NCBI GenBank assembly: GCA_045636925.1 | Contig: JAZTYK010000002.1 | Coordinates: 1 to 64,000, forward strand | DNA length: 64,000 nucleotides | Direction of reading: 5' to 3' | Origin: JAZTYK01 sp045636925 | Lineage (GTDB): Bacteria > Bacillota > Clostridia > Oscillospirales > Butyricicoccaceae | Shown here: positions 1 to 8,176 of the stretch, piece after piece | Layout: the number at the start of each line of letters is the position of its first letter | Numbering within the stretch: position 1 is the stretch's first letter | Program-made: the position numbers and the translations under genes | The notes under the pieces: generated by a model | Told to the model about the DNA's origin: nothing | Seen by the model: only the letters and a program-made list of their open reading frames with translations | The model's database searches: none

Positions 1-371
1 TACTTGCCGGTGAGCAGAGTCTGCAGACGGCAGGCTTCCATATCAGACGTCAGGCTCTCATAGCCGGACTTCAGCTCCTCCAGCATGGAGTCATCGTCCT
101 CTTCCTCTGCCATTTCGCAGATGGTCATCAGGTCATCCCACGCGGCACACATTGCTTCATAGCGCTCGATCTTACTTTCGGTCTGCTTGGCCTTGACCAC
201 CATCTTCTGGCTTTTTTCGGGATCGTCCCAGAAGCCGGGAGCCTCCTGCATAGCCTGCAGACGTTCCAGTTCGTTCTTCAGACCCTCCAGATTCAGGGAG
301 TCTGCCAGACCGTCCAGTGCAGGACGGCAGTCGTTCAGTTTCTGCTTGTAAACGTCAAATTCAATATTCAT
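1..371 (-). CDS. prfB: Peptide chain release factor 2, N-terminal part (cut by window edge)
   Basis: About 123 N-terminal residues are visible; the rest lies to the left of the window. RF2 recognises UGA and UAA stop codons and triggers peptide release on the ribosome. The visible part is the alpha-helical domain 1, with the typical PGFWDDPEKSQK segment and the LQTLLTGK segment that corresponds to FRRMFSGEYD in E. coli RF2. The ATG at 371 is preceded by a weak GAGAGA Shine-Dalgarno and a consensus promoter at 413-441. Many RF2 genes have a programmed +1 frameshift (CTT TGA C) near codon 25. Here the equivalent stretch reads TCC CTG AAT CTG in one open frame, so the gene appears frameshift-free. 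Identification rests on the N-terminal domain only; the GGQ domain is not visible. Confidence 0.85.
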   Translation of the reverse strand, partial: MNIEFDVYKQKLNDCRPALDGLADSLNLEGLKNELERLQAMQEAPGFWDDPEKSQKMVVKAKQTESKIERYEAMCAAWDDLMTICEMAEEEDDDSMLEELKSGYESLTSDMEACRLQTLLTGK

Positions 372-412
372 ACAAAAATCTCTCATTTCGTAAAATTTAC
401 ATAGTTCATTTA

Positions 413-441
413 ATTATACCCGAAAATTCCCCATCTGTAAA
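413..441 (-). promoter_or_regulatory. Sigma-A promoter of prfB
   Basis: On the minus strand, TTTACA at 441-436 and TATAAT at 418-413 are separated by 17 bp. It fires away from the tRNA-Arg promoter in the same intergenic region. Confidence 0.75.
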
Positions 442-484
442 GAGGAAAATATGAATCGGCTATCAGAAAAGGACATCAATTTTC

Positions 485-513
485 TTGACACCCCGGGAAA
501 AATACGTTAGAAT
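485..513 (+). promoter_or_regulatory. Sigma-A promoter of tRNA-Arg
   Basis: A perfect TTGACA at 485-490 and TAGAAT at 508-513 are separated by 17 bp. The predicted start is about 15 bp upstream of the tRNA. Confidence 0.85.
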
Positions 514-533
514 GTTGACTGTATATGTGGCAT

Positions 534-610
534 GCCTCCGTAGCTCACCAGGATAGAGCGTACGCCTCCTAAGCGTAAGGTAGTGAGTTCGAGTCTCGCC
601 GGGGGTGCCA
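534..610 (+). tRNA. tRNA-Arg, anticodon CCU
   Basis: The 77-nt sequence folds as a cloverleaf: acceptor 534-540 pairs with 600-606, D stem GCTC/GAGC, and anticodon stem TACGC/GCGTA around loop CTCCTAA. The anticodon CCT at 568-570 reads AGG. The CCA end is encoded at 608-610. It is a single tRNA unit with its own promoter and terminator. Confidence 0.95.
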
Positions 611-618
611 AACCGAAG

Positions 619-650
619 CCGCCCCGGCAGTTACCGGGGCGGTTTTTTCT
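619..650 (+). terminator. Rho-independent terminator after tRNA-Arg
   Basis: A 9-bp GC stem (CCGCCCCGG/CCGGGGCGG) with a 6-nt loop is followed by TTTTTT. Confidence 0.9.
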
Positions 651-707
651 TGTTTTACCACAAATATTTTATCACAAAGCGCGCTTTGGGTCAACCAACA
701 GGTTTTG

Positions 708-1535
708 TCAGTTCCCCTGCAAAATGCAAGCAAGCACGCCCACGTCTTCCAGCACATAACCGGGCTGATCCGGGCTGTTTTTCACATCTTCCAGGCTTGC
801 CTCACCGGACAGCACGCACAGACTGTCCACACCCGCCCGGTTGCCGGCAGCAATGTCTGTGTACAGCCGGTCACCGATCATCAAAGTTTCTTCCGCGCCG
901 ATGCCGGTCAGACTCATGGCATACGCTACCATCAGCGGCTCCGGCTTGCCGATGACCCGAGGCAAGCGATGCACCGCGTGCTCCAACATCTGACACATGG
1001 CGCCGCAATCGGGGATAAAGTTACCGCCCTCCACCGGACACACCCAGTCCGGATTGGTGGCAAGGTATGCCACCTCTTCCCGCCGCAGCAGCGCGCACAT
1101 ATCCAGCAGCTTCTGATAATGCAGCTGTCGGTCAAAACCTGCCAGCGCGACAGAGACATCTGTATCCGGTGTCTCTGCCAGCGGGATTCCCGCCATGCGC
1201 AGTTCTTCTTTCAGCGAATCGGTGCCCATGCAGTATACCCGCTGTCCGGGATACTCCTGCCGCAGCACCAGCGCTGTGGCCTGGGAGGATGTAAAAAAGT
1301 CTTCCCTGCTTGCCTCGATGCCCATGTTCCGCAGCCGCTGCACATACACATCCACTGACACAGAGGAGTTGTTGGTCAAAAACAAATACCGACCGCCCCG
1401 TGCCCGAATGGCTTGCAGCAGGGGCAGTGTTCCGTCAAAGAGCCGGCCGCCTTCATAAATGGTGCCATCCATATCCAGCAAAAACAATCTTTTCTTTTGC
1501 AGCGCGGCGCAGTCGCGGCCCAACTTGTCCAGCAT
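708..1535 (-). CDS. HAD-superfamily IIA (NagD-like) phosphatase
   Basis: The 275-residue cytoplasmic phosphohydrolase of the NagD/p-nitrophenylphosphatase group probably dephosphorylates a sugar phosphate or nucleotide; the substrate cannot be told from sequence. Motif I is DMDGT (Asp21 nucleophile, Asp23 acid/base) and motif II is TNNSS (54-58). The motif III lysine is in GKPEP (Lys197), and motif IV is GDRLYTD (221-227). Length and motif spacing fit the family. The ATG at 1535 follows AGGAGG at 8-nt spacing. The gene is monocistronic, converges on the tRNA-Arg unit, and has its own promoter with a palindrome in the spacer. Confidence 0.85.
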   Translation of the reverse strand: MLDKLGRDCAALQKKRLFLLDMDGTIYEGGRLFDGTLPLLQAIRARGGRYLFLTNNSSVSVDVYVQRLRNMGIEASREDFFTSSQATALVLRQEYPGQRVYCMGTDSLKEELRMAGIPLAETPDTDVSVALAGFDRQLHYQKLLDMCALLRREEVAYLATNPDWVCPVEGGNFIPDCGAMCQMLEHAVHRLPRVIGKPEPLMVAYAMSLTGIGAEETLMIGDRLYTDIAAGNRAGVDSLCVLSGEASLEDVKNSPDQPGYVLEDVGVLACILQGN

Positions 1536-1569
1536 ATGGCTGTCCTCCTACGCAAGTCTTCTTTGCCTT

Positions 1570-1598
1570 ATCATACCACGGTTTTCCCGGTGGTACAA
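1570..1598 (-). promoter_or_regulatory. Promoter of the HAD phosphatase gene, with palindrome in spacer
   Basis: On the minus strand, TTGTAC (1598-1593) and TATGAT (1575-1570) are 17 bp apart. TACCAC...GTGGTA (1574-1595) forms an interrupted inverted repeat spanning the -35/-10 spacer, a plausible repressor site. Confidence 0.65.
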
Positions 1599-1654
1599 GC
1601 TACAAAAAATCTGTAAACATTTTGTGTTCCGCCCTGCTTTCCGCTTTTTCGCCC

Positions 1655-1684
1655 TTGCGATGAAAAAACACACCGTGCTATAAT
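1655..1684 (+). promoter_or_regulatory. Promoter of the ABC transporter operon
   Basis: TTGCGA at 1655-1660 and TATAAT at 1679-1684 are 18 bp apart, about 75 bp upstream of the ATPase start codon. Confidence 0.65.
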
Positions 1685-1758
1685 AAAAGATACCACTAAA
1701 ATCATTCCCACAAAATCAACCAAAAAACGGTTCGATTGCAAAAAAGGGGGTATTTCCC

Positions 1759-2460
1759 ATGAGTTTTATTGAATTTCAAAATGTAAGCAAGGAATATAAG
1801 ATGGGCGAGCAGACCATCCGCGCCGTAGACGGTGTCAGCTTTACCATCGAACGCGGCGAGTTTTGCGTCGTCGTGGGCGCCTCCGGCGCCGGCAAGACCA
1901 CCATTCTGAACATGCTTGGCGGCATTGACGCCTGCACCTCCGGCCAAATCTTTCTGGACGGTGCCGAGGTGTCCAAGTTTGAGGCCAAGCGCTTGACGCA
2001 ATACCGCCGCTATGATGTGGGTTTTGTTTTCCAGTTTTACAATCTGGTGCAAAACCTTACCGCGCTGGAAAATGTCGAGCTGGCCAGCCAGATCTGCAAG
2101 GATCCTCTGGATCCCGCCGAAACCCTAAAGCAGGTCGGCTTGGGACATCGATTGGAAAACTTCCCCGCTCAGCTCTCCGGCGGTGAACAGCAGCGCGTAG
2201 CCATCGCCCGCGCACTGGCCAAGAATCCTAAGCTGCTGCTGTGCGATGAGCCCACCGGTGCATTGGATGATGCCACCGGCAAACAAGTGCTTTCGCTGCT
2301 GCAGGAGACCTGCCGCAAGACCGGCAAAACCGTCATCATCATCACCCACAACAGCGCGCTTACCGCCATGGCCGACCGTGTCATCCGGGTGCGCAGCGGT
2401 AAAATCTCCAGCAATGAGCTGAATCCCAATCCCGTGCCTGTGGAGGAGATCGAATGGTAA
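1759..2460 (+). CDS. ABC transporter ATP-binding protein (MacB/LolD-type)
   Basis: This 233-residue ATPase is the nucleotide-binding subunit of a type VII ABC system (MacB/LolD/FtsE-like). Such systems transmit force through FtsX-type permeases rather than moving substrate through the membrane. Walker A is GASGAGKTT (40-48), the signature is LSGGE (139-143), and Walker B is LLLCDEP (159-165), followed by the family-typical TGALD. The ATG follows a GGGGG-rich ribosome site. The stop overlaps the start of the permease gene by 7 bp, so the two are translationally coupled and almost certainly form one complex. The exported or remodelled substrate is unknown; peptide or antibiotic efflux and envelope remodelling are both possible. 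Confidence 0.92.
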   Translation: MSFIEFQNVSKEYKMGEQTIRAVDGVSFTIERGEFCVVVGASGAGKTTILNMLGGIDACTSGQIFLDGAEVSKFEAKRLTQYRRYDVGFVFQFYNLVQNLTALENVELASQICKDPLDPAETLKQVGLGHRLENFPAQLSGGEQQRVAIARALAKNPKLLLCDEPTGALDDATGKQVLSLLQETCRKTGKTVIIITHNSALTAMADRVIRVRSGKISSNELNPNPVPVEEIEW

Positions 2461-5400
2461 CCTATTGGAAATCTGTACTGCGCACCGTACGCAGCAGCCG
2501 CAGCCGCTTTTGGGCGATTTTTGCCATTGTGGCGCTGGCTGTGATGTTCCTGTCGGGGCTTTTGGTCGCCACACCATACATGCGGTATTCGGTAGGGCAG
2601 CTGAACAAGCATTCCGCCTTGATGGATATCCGCGTGGTGGGCACTCTGGGTCTGACCCAAGAGGACGTAGATGCCGTCGCCAAGATCGACGGTGTCGGCG
2701 CGGTCATGCCCGCCTATACCGTGGACGTGGAAATGTCCATTCCGAATGGAGAAACTATTACCACCCGAGTGCACAGTGTAAAGGGCGATTACTGGGGCAC
2801 CGACAACCCCGGCTATTTAAATCGCCCCACGCTGCTGAACGGCCGTTGGCCGGAGCATGAAACCGAATGTGTCATCGAAGGTTGGGTCTCTTCCGAAGCA
2901 GAAGCTCTGCTGGGGCAGCAAATCCAAGTAGTGGATCCCGAAGATGATTGCGGCATCGCCACAAAGACTCTGACAGTGGTGGGCACGGTCCGTTCTGCCT
3001 ACTATCTGGCCAAGTCCTCTTTGGGCACCACCAGTGTAGGTACCGGCAGTCTGGCTGCCATCATCTATGCCGATGAGGCATGCTTTGATTTGGAAGTATA
3101 CACCGACCTGTACCTCTCTGTGGAGGGTGCCGCCGACCAGCCTGCCTATACCAAAGAATATGATGCCTGGGTAGACAAAGTGCAGTCCCGGGTAGAGCAT
3201 TTGGGCAAGACCCAGCGCTTAGTGCGCCGGGATCAAATTTTGGAAGAAGCCATGGCCAAGCTGACCGAGGCTAAGGAAAAGCTCGCTTCTGAAGAAGAAA
3301 CCGGGCGCAAGCAGCTGGAAGAAGCCAAGCTGACCCTTGCCAAGGTCGAATGGCAGTTGGAGCTTGCGCTTTCCCAGTTAAATGTGGGGCAGGCCGAACT
3401 GACCGCAGGTCGTGCCCAGCTGGAGGCCGAAAAGGCCAAATATGAAGCCGAGATCGCCGCCGCCAAGGCCGAGATCGCCAAGAATGAAAAACTGCTGGAA
3501 GACGCCGCCAAAGAGCTGGCCGACGGTCAGGTGCAGCTGGATGCCGGCAAAGCCGAACTGGAAGCCGGCGAGGCCCAGCTGCAGCAAGCCGAAACCCAGC
3601 TGAAAACGCTGGAAAGCACCCTTACCGGCCTGCAGCCTATGGTGTCCGGCATTGAGGTTTTGCAGCGTATGGCAGCGCAGGGTTATGTTTCTGCCACCAT
3701 TTATGCTCCCATCCAACTGATCTGCACCACCATGGCCGATCAGATGGAGCCCCAGATCACCGATCTGCGCCAAAACCCGAATCCCAGCGCCACCGAGCGC
3801 TTCCTGCTGGATTCCTATGACCTTGCCCGCGCCTTAGAGGCCATCGATCCGCTGGATTCCCAGCGCAACGAAAAATTGGCCACCCTCACGGATGAGATGC
3901 AGCAGGTGCGTGACGGCTACACCGCCGCACAGGCAGAGCTGTCCACCGCCCGGACAGAACTGGAACAGGGCAAGCAGGAGCTTGCCGCTGCCCGCAAGCA
4001 GCTGGAGGATGCCCAGGCCGAACTGGATCGGGGCCGCAAAGAATATGTGGATGGTATGGCTGCTCTGGCACAGGGCAAAAAAGAGCTGGCCGAGGGTATG
4101 AATACTGCCCAAACCGAGTTCTTAAGTGCTGAGAAAGAGCTTGCCGCCGGCGAAACCGAACTGGCAAAGAGCTGGAGCGAATATAATGCCGGCAAAAAAG
4201 AGGCAGAAGCCGGAAAGAAAGAGCTGGAAGAGCAGGAAACCACCTTCCGCCGTGAGATTGCCCGTGGTCAGCGTGAAATTGAAGATGCCGAAGCGCAGCT
4301 TCATGCCATGGAAGATCCCGAGTGGTATGTGCTGGACCGCGGCGCCGTAGCCGCATATGTCAGCTATGAAAGTGACAGCGGCAAGGTGGGCGCCATTGCC
4401 AAGGTCTTCCCCCTGTTCTTCTTCCTTGTGGCCGCTTTGGTCTCCTCTACCACCATGACCCGTATGGTAGAGGAAGAGCGCGGACAGATCGGTCTGCTGA
4501 AGGCATTGGGCTACAGCAATGGTGCCATTGCCGCCAAGTTCCTCTCCTATGCCGCAGCTGCCTCTGCCCTTGGCAGTGTGGCAGGTCTGCCCATTGGTCT
4601 GACCCTCTTCCCCTCTGTTATTTATCACGCCTACGGCTCGGCATATCACCTGCCCAAAATGCTGTTTACCAACACCGTATCCGTCAGCATTCTGTCTACA
4701 GGCCTGATTTTCCTGGCCATCGTGGCCGCCACTACCGGTGCCCTGATGGCTACCCTGCGGGAGCAGTCCGCCGTCCTGATGCGCCCCAAAGCGCCTCCTG
4801 CCGGCAGGCGCATTCTGCTGGAACGCGTCACCGTCCTGTGGCGCCGCTTCCCCTTCACCTGGAAAGTCACCTGCCGCAACCTGTTCCGCTATAAAAAGCG
4901 CCTGTTTATGACCCTGCTGGGCGTGGCAGGCTGCACCGCGTTGCTGGTGGCCGCCTTGGGTCTGCGCAACTCCATCGGCGGCATCACCCATATACAGTTT
5001 GAAGAAATCCAGACTTATCAGCTTTCTCTGACCCTGCGAAAAGACGGAGATGATATCAGCAACGAAGAACTGGCCGAGCTGCTGCAGGATTCCCGCTATG
5101 TGCAGCAATATGCCGCCTTCCATTCCGAAACCGGCCTCCTTTTAGGCGGCAATGAGGATTTGGAGGTTCATGTGGTCGTTCCCGCTGACCTCTCTACACT
5201 GGGGGATTATATCGACTTTCATCACCGTACCGACGATAAACCCGTGAAGCTGGCATCTGACACCGTCATTCTGTCTGAAAAAGCCGCATCTCTGCTGGGT
5301 GTAGGAAAAGGTGATACCATCACCCTGCGGGACGGCGAGCAGCAGGAAGTGTTGCTGAAGGTGGGCGACGTAATGGAAAACTATCTGTTTAATTACGTTT

Positions 5401-6002
5401 ATATGACCCAGGATCTCTTTGAAGAGACCTTTGGCCGGGAATGCCAGTTCACCTCGTTGTATGTGCACACCAACACCGCCAATTTAAGCACCACAGCGCA
5501 ACAGGATGCTTTTGCTGCCCGACTGATCGACACCGGCAGTGTGGTGGGCGCGGTTTATAACGACAGCCTGTCCACCATCTTTGACGCCGTGCTGGACAGC
5601 ATTGATTACATCGTCATTCTGATTGCCATCTGCGCCGCCGCGCTGGCGTTGGTGGTGCTGTACAATCTGACCAATATCAACATCACCGAACGGCAAAAGG
5701 AACTGGCCACCCTGAAGGTGCTTGGTTTCCAGCGGGGCGAGCTGTCCGCTTACATTTTCCGCGAGGGCGTGATCTTATCCCTGCTTGGCAGTCTGATCGG
5801 TCTTGCGCTGGGCAAAGTACTGCTGAACTTTATCATTGTGGTCATTGAAATGAGCAACATCATGTTCGGTCGCACCATTGCTCTCACCAGCTACCTGTTT
5901 GCCTTTGCGGTAACCATGGGCTTCTCTCTGCTGGTCAATCTGCTGATGGAAGGCAAATTGCGCAGGATCGACATGGTCGAGTCCCTGAAAGCACCGGAAT
6001 AA
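2454..6002 (+). CDS. Giant FtsX-like ABC permease with long extracytoplasmic coiled coil
   Basis: The 1182-residue membrane protein pairs with the upstream ATPase. Layout: one N-terminal membrane segment (about 20-40); an extracytoplasmic MacB-type region to about 260; a heptad-rich coiled coil from about 263 to 620; a first FtsX core of three membrane segments (about 646-772) containing EERGQIGLLKALGYS; a further membrane anchor (about 816-836); a second extracytoplasmic domain; and a C-terminal FtsX core (about 1049-1176) containing ERQKELATLKVLGF. The duplicated FtsX core suits an asymmetric permease working alone with an ATPase dimer. The coiled coil has recurring EL..G..EL..A..QL units, rich in Ala, Glu, Lys and Gln, and could reach tens of nanometres into or through the wall. 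Ordinary MacB-like permeases have about 400-650 residues. The function is not assigned. Confidence 0.88.
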   Translation: MVTYWKSVLRTVRSSRSRFWAIFAIVALAVMFLSGLLVATPYMRYSVGQLNKHSALMDIRVVGTLGLTQEDVDAVAKIDGVGAVMPAYTVDVEMSIPNGETITTRVHSVKGDYWGTDNPGYLNRPTLLNGRWPEHETECVIEGWVSSEAEALLGQQIQVVDPEDDCGIATKTLTVVGTVRSAYYLAKSSLGTTSVGTGSLAAIIYADEACFDLEVYTDLYLSVEGAADQPAYTKEYDAWVDKVQSRVEHLGKTQRLVRRDQILEEAMAKLTEAKEKLASEEETGRKQLEEAKLTLAKVEWQLELALSQLNVGQAELTAGRAQLEAEKAKYEAEIAAAKAEIAKNEKLLEDAAKELADGQVQLDAGKAELEAGEAQLQQAETQLKTLESTLTGLQPMVSGIEVLQRMAAQGYVSATIYAPIQLICTTMADQMEPQITDLRQNPNPSATERFLLDSYDLARALEAIDPLDSQRNEKLATLTDEMQQVRDGYTAAQAELSTARTELEQGKQELAAARKQLEDAQAELDRGRKEYVDGMAALAQGKKELAEGMNTAQTEFLSAEKELAAGETELAKSWSEYNAGKKEAEAGKKELEEQETTFRREIARGQREIEDAEAQLHAMEDPEWYVLDRGAVAAYVSYESDSGKVGAIAKVFPLFFFLVAALVSSTTMTRMVEEERGQIGLLKALGYSNGAIAAKFLSYAAAASALGSVAGLPIGLTLFPSVIYHAYGSAYHLPKMLFTNTVSVSILSTGLIFLAIVAATTGALMATLREQSAVLMRPKAPPAGRRILLERVTVLWRRFPFTWKVTCRNLFRYKKRLFMTLLGVAGCTALLVAALGLRNSIGGITHIQFEEIQTYQLSLTLRKDGDDISNEELAELLQDSRYVQQYAAFHSETGLLLGGNEDLEVHVVVPADLSTLGDYIDFHHRTDDKPVKLASDTVILSEKAASLLGVGKGDTITLRDGEQQEVLLKVGDVMENYLFNYVYMTQDLFEETFGRECQFTSLYVHTNTANLSTTAQQDAFAARLIDTGSVVGAVYNDSLSTIFDAVLDSIDYIVILIAICAAALALVVLYNLTNINITERQKELATLKVLGFQRGELSAYIFREGVILSLLGSLIGLALGKVLLNFIIVVIEMSNIMFGRTIALTSYLFAFAVTMGFSLLVNLLMEGKLRRIDMVESLKAPE

Positions 6003-6018
6003 ATCTGGAGGAACTTGT

Positions 6019-6924
6019 ATGCATGAAAAACGAACCGGCACTGCTCTGGCGATTTTGGCTGCAGCGTTGTATGCACTGAACGCGCCTTTTTCCAAGCACC
6101 TGCTTGCACATGCAGGCCCCACCATGATGGCAGCCTTTCTCTATCTGGGTGCCGGACTGGGTCTGGTTCTGTACAGCCTGGGAGAAAAGGCTTTGGGCAA
6201 ACAAACCCAGCGCGCACCCCTGACCAAAGCTGAACTACCCTATACGGTGGCGATGGTGGTGCTGGACATTGCCGCCCCTATTCTGCTGATGCTGGGTATT
6301 GCCCGTACCACGGCCGCGAATGCCTCGCTGCTGAACAACTTTGAGATCGTTGCTACCTCGCTGATCGCGCTGTTTCTTTTCAAAGAACACGTGTCCCGTC
6401 GGCTGGGTTTTGCCATTGTACTGGTGACAATTGCCAGCATCATCCTGGGATTCCAAGGCAGCGGAAGCCTGTCCTTTGACATCGGCTCACTCTTTGTATT
6501 GGGCGCCAGTATCTGTTGGGGCTTTGAAAACAACTGCACCCGTATGCTCAGCAGCAAAAGCTCGGTGCAGATCACCGTCATCAAAGGTTGTTTCTCCGGC
6601 CTGGGCAGCCTGATCGTTGCGCTTCTGCTGGGCGAGAAACTTCCATCTATGTTCTGGCTGCCGTGCATCCTTCTGCTGGGTTTTGTAGCCTACGGCCTCA
6701 GCATCAATTTTTACATCATGGCACAAAGCCATCTGGGTGCCGCCAAAACCAGTGCTTTTTACTCCATTGCGCCCTTCCTTGGCGTTGCCTTCAGCATGGT
6801 ATTGGGCGAACGCCCGGGTATGCAGTTCTATCTGGGTCTGCTGGTGATGGTTTTTGCCACCCGTCTTATGATTCGGGACACACTGGATGATCCGTCACAG
6901 CAAACCGAAACATCGGCAGAATAG
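6019..6924 (+). CDS. EamA/DMT-family transporter
   Basis: The 301-residue, very hydrophobic protein has about ten predicted membrane helices in two repeated EamA halves. The first helix carries the family pattern ALNAPFSKHLL, and the second half starts near ICWGFENNCTRML. Members of the drug/metabolite superfamily export amino acids, nucleosides or other metabolites; the substrate cannot be assigned. It begins 16 bp after the permease with a GGAGG site, so it belongs to the same operon, although no functional link with the ABC system is evident. A terminator follows. Confidence 0.85.
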   Translation: MHEKRTGTALAILAAALYALNAPFSKHLLAHAGPTMMAAFLYLGAGLGLVLYSLGEKALGKQTQRAPLTKAELPYTVAMVVLDIAAPILLMLGIARTTAANASLLNNFEIVATSLIALFLFKEHVSRRLGFAIVLVTIASIILGFQGSGSLSFDIGSLFVLGASICWGFENNCTRMLSSKSSVQITVIKGCFSGLGSLIVALLLGEKLPSMFWLPCILLLGFVAYGLSINFYIMAQSHLGAAKTSAFYSIAPFLGVAFSMVLGERPGMQFYLGLLVMVFATRLMIRDTLDDPSQQTETSAE

Positions 6925-6926
6925 AC

Positions 6927-6955
6927 TTCCATTTTTTATCAAAATACGATATAAT
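6927..6955 (+). promoter_or_regulatory. Putative promoter of the serine hydrolase-anmK pair
   Basis: TATAAT at 6950-6955 with a poor -35 (TTCCAT, 6927-6932) at 17 bp. The predicted start falls inside the upstream terminator stem, so transcripts begun here would not form that hairpin. Confidence 0.5.
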
Positions 6956-6986
6956 AGCACCGATGACACCATCGGTGCTGTTTTTG
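6956..6986 (+). terminator. Terminator of the ABC/EamA operon
   Basis: A 9-bp stem AGCACCGAT/ATCGGTGCT with a 6-nt loop is followed by GTTTTTG. Confidence 0.85.
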
Positions 6987-7027
6987 TTGTTTATTGATTT
7001 CAGATACTATTGCAGGAGGTTTTTACC

Positions 7028-8176
7028 ATGCTGGATTTTACCCTCACCGACAAGCGTATTTCCGACCTTTGCGCCAGGAATGCCTTTCCCGCCGCACAGC
7101 TTTGCGTGATGCATCACGGCAAAGTAGTGCACGAGTTCTCCGTGGGTCGTCCCGACCCCAGTGCTTCCTGGAAGTGCAACGAGTCCACCCGTTTTGATGT
7201 TGCCTCTCTCAGCAAGCTGTTTGCCGGTTCTGCCTTTTTGGCACTGTGCAACCAGGGCGTTTTCTCCCTGGACGAGCCGGTCTGCAAAAGTTTCCCCCAG
7301 TTCACCGGCATGCGTGAGATCCGTGCCAGCGCCAACGCTCTGGTGGCCAATGCCGGTGCCAGCGACGAGCTTTTAGGCTATGCCGATGCCGGCAAAGTCA
7401 CCTGGTACAACATTCTGGTGCACAATGCAGGTCTGGGTTGGACCCAGCTGCAGAATGCCTGCAAGACGCCCGATGAAGTAGTGGATGTCATCTGCAGCAT
7501 GCCCTTTGCCTATCAGACCGGCAGCACCGTGCTGTACACCGACCTGGGTCTGATCCTAATGGGCATCGCCATGGAGCGCCGCTGCGGCAAGCCGCTGGAT
7601 GTGCTGCTGGAGGAGCTGGTATGCCGTCCGCTTGGCCTGCAGAACACCGGCTACAACCGTGTCAGCCAGGGTGCCAAGAAGGAAAACACCGCACCCACCG
7701 AATTCTGTGCATGGCGCGATATGCGGGTGCACGGTCTGGTGCATGATGAAAACAGTTATTTCATGGATGGTGTTGCCGGTCATGCCGGTGTCTTCAGCTG
7801 CGCCCGCGAAGTGGCCATGCTGGGCGAAAGCTATCTGGCCGCGCTGAAGGGACGCGAAGGCGCCTTCCTGCCCAAGGAAGAAGTGGAGCGTTACATTCAG
7901 TTCCAGCAGATGAACCGCTGGGATCGCCGTGGCATTATGTTCCAGCTGCGCATCATTCAGTCCGATGCCCATTCCTTCCCCCTTGGCCGCAACACCTTCG
8001 GTCACACCGGCTTTACCGGCACCTGCATGTGGGTGGATCCCGACCGTGACATGGTCTTTGCCCTGCTGACCAACGATGTTTATCCCGGCCGCGCCTGCCG
8101 CAGCATGGGTACCGTGCGCAAGAGTATTGTAGAAGAAATCGTCTGCGCCATTGACCTGGAGGAGATGGGATCATGA
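7028..8176 (+). CDS. Beta-lactamase-family serine hydrolase
   Basis: The 382-residue protein belongs to the class C beta-lactamase/penicillin-binding-like family (Pfam Beta-lactamase). Catalytic motifs are S60-L-S-K63 (nucleophile and base), a YTD triad in the YxN position, and a late HTG in the KTG position, a pattern common in esterase or D-peptidase members. No signal peptide is seen, so it probably acts in the cytoplasm. I chose the ATG at 7028 because a strong AGGAGGT lies 7 nt upstream; a TTG at 7010 would precede that site. The stop overlaps anmK by 4 bp (ATGA). Pairing with anmK suggests a role in processing recovered muropeptides, by analogy with hydrolases beside cell-wall recycling genes. 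Substrate unproven. Confidence 0.85.
   Translation: MLDFTLTDKRISDLCARNAFPAAQLCVMHHGKVVHEFSVGRPDPSASWKCNESTRFDVASLSKLFAGSAFLALCNQGVFSLDEPVCKSFPQFTGMREIRASANALVANAGASDELLGYADAGKVTWYNILVHNAGLGWTQLQNACKTPDEVVDVICSMPFAYQTGSTVLYTDLGLILMGIAMERRCGKPLDVLLEELVCRPLGLQNTGYNRVSQGAKKENTAPTEFCAWRDMRVHGLVHDENSYFMDGVAGHAGVFSCAREVAMLGESYLAALKGREGAFLPKEEVERYIQFQQMNRWDRRGIMFQLRIIQSDAHSFPLGRNTFGHTGFTGTCMWVDPDRDMVFALLTNDVYPGRACRSMGTVRKSIVEEIVCAIDLEEMGS

Noticed and set aside
675..688. Palindrome CAAAGCGCGCTTTG as terminator of the HAD gene
   Set aside because: The stem is short with almost no loop, and the following minus-strand sequence lacks a T-run; support is too weak.
3240..4320. Apparent tandem DNA repeat
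   Set aside because: The periodicity comes from heptad-like coiled-coil codons (Glu, Leu, Ala, Gln); the units differ in base sequence and do not form a true DNA repeat.
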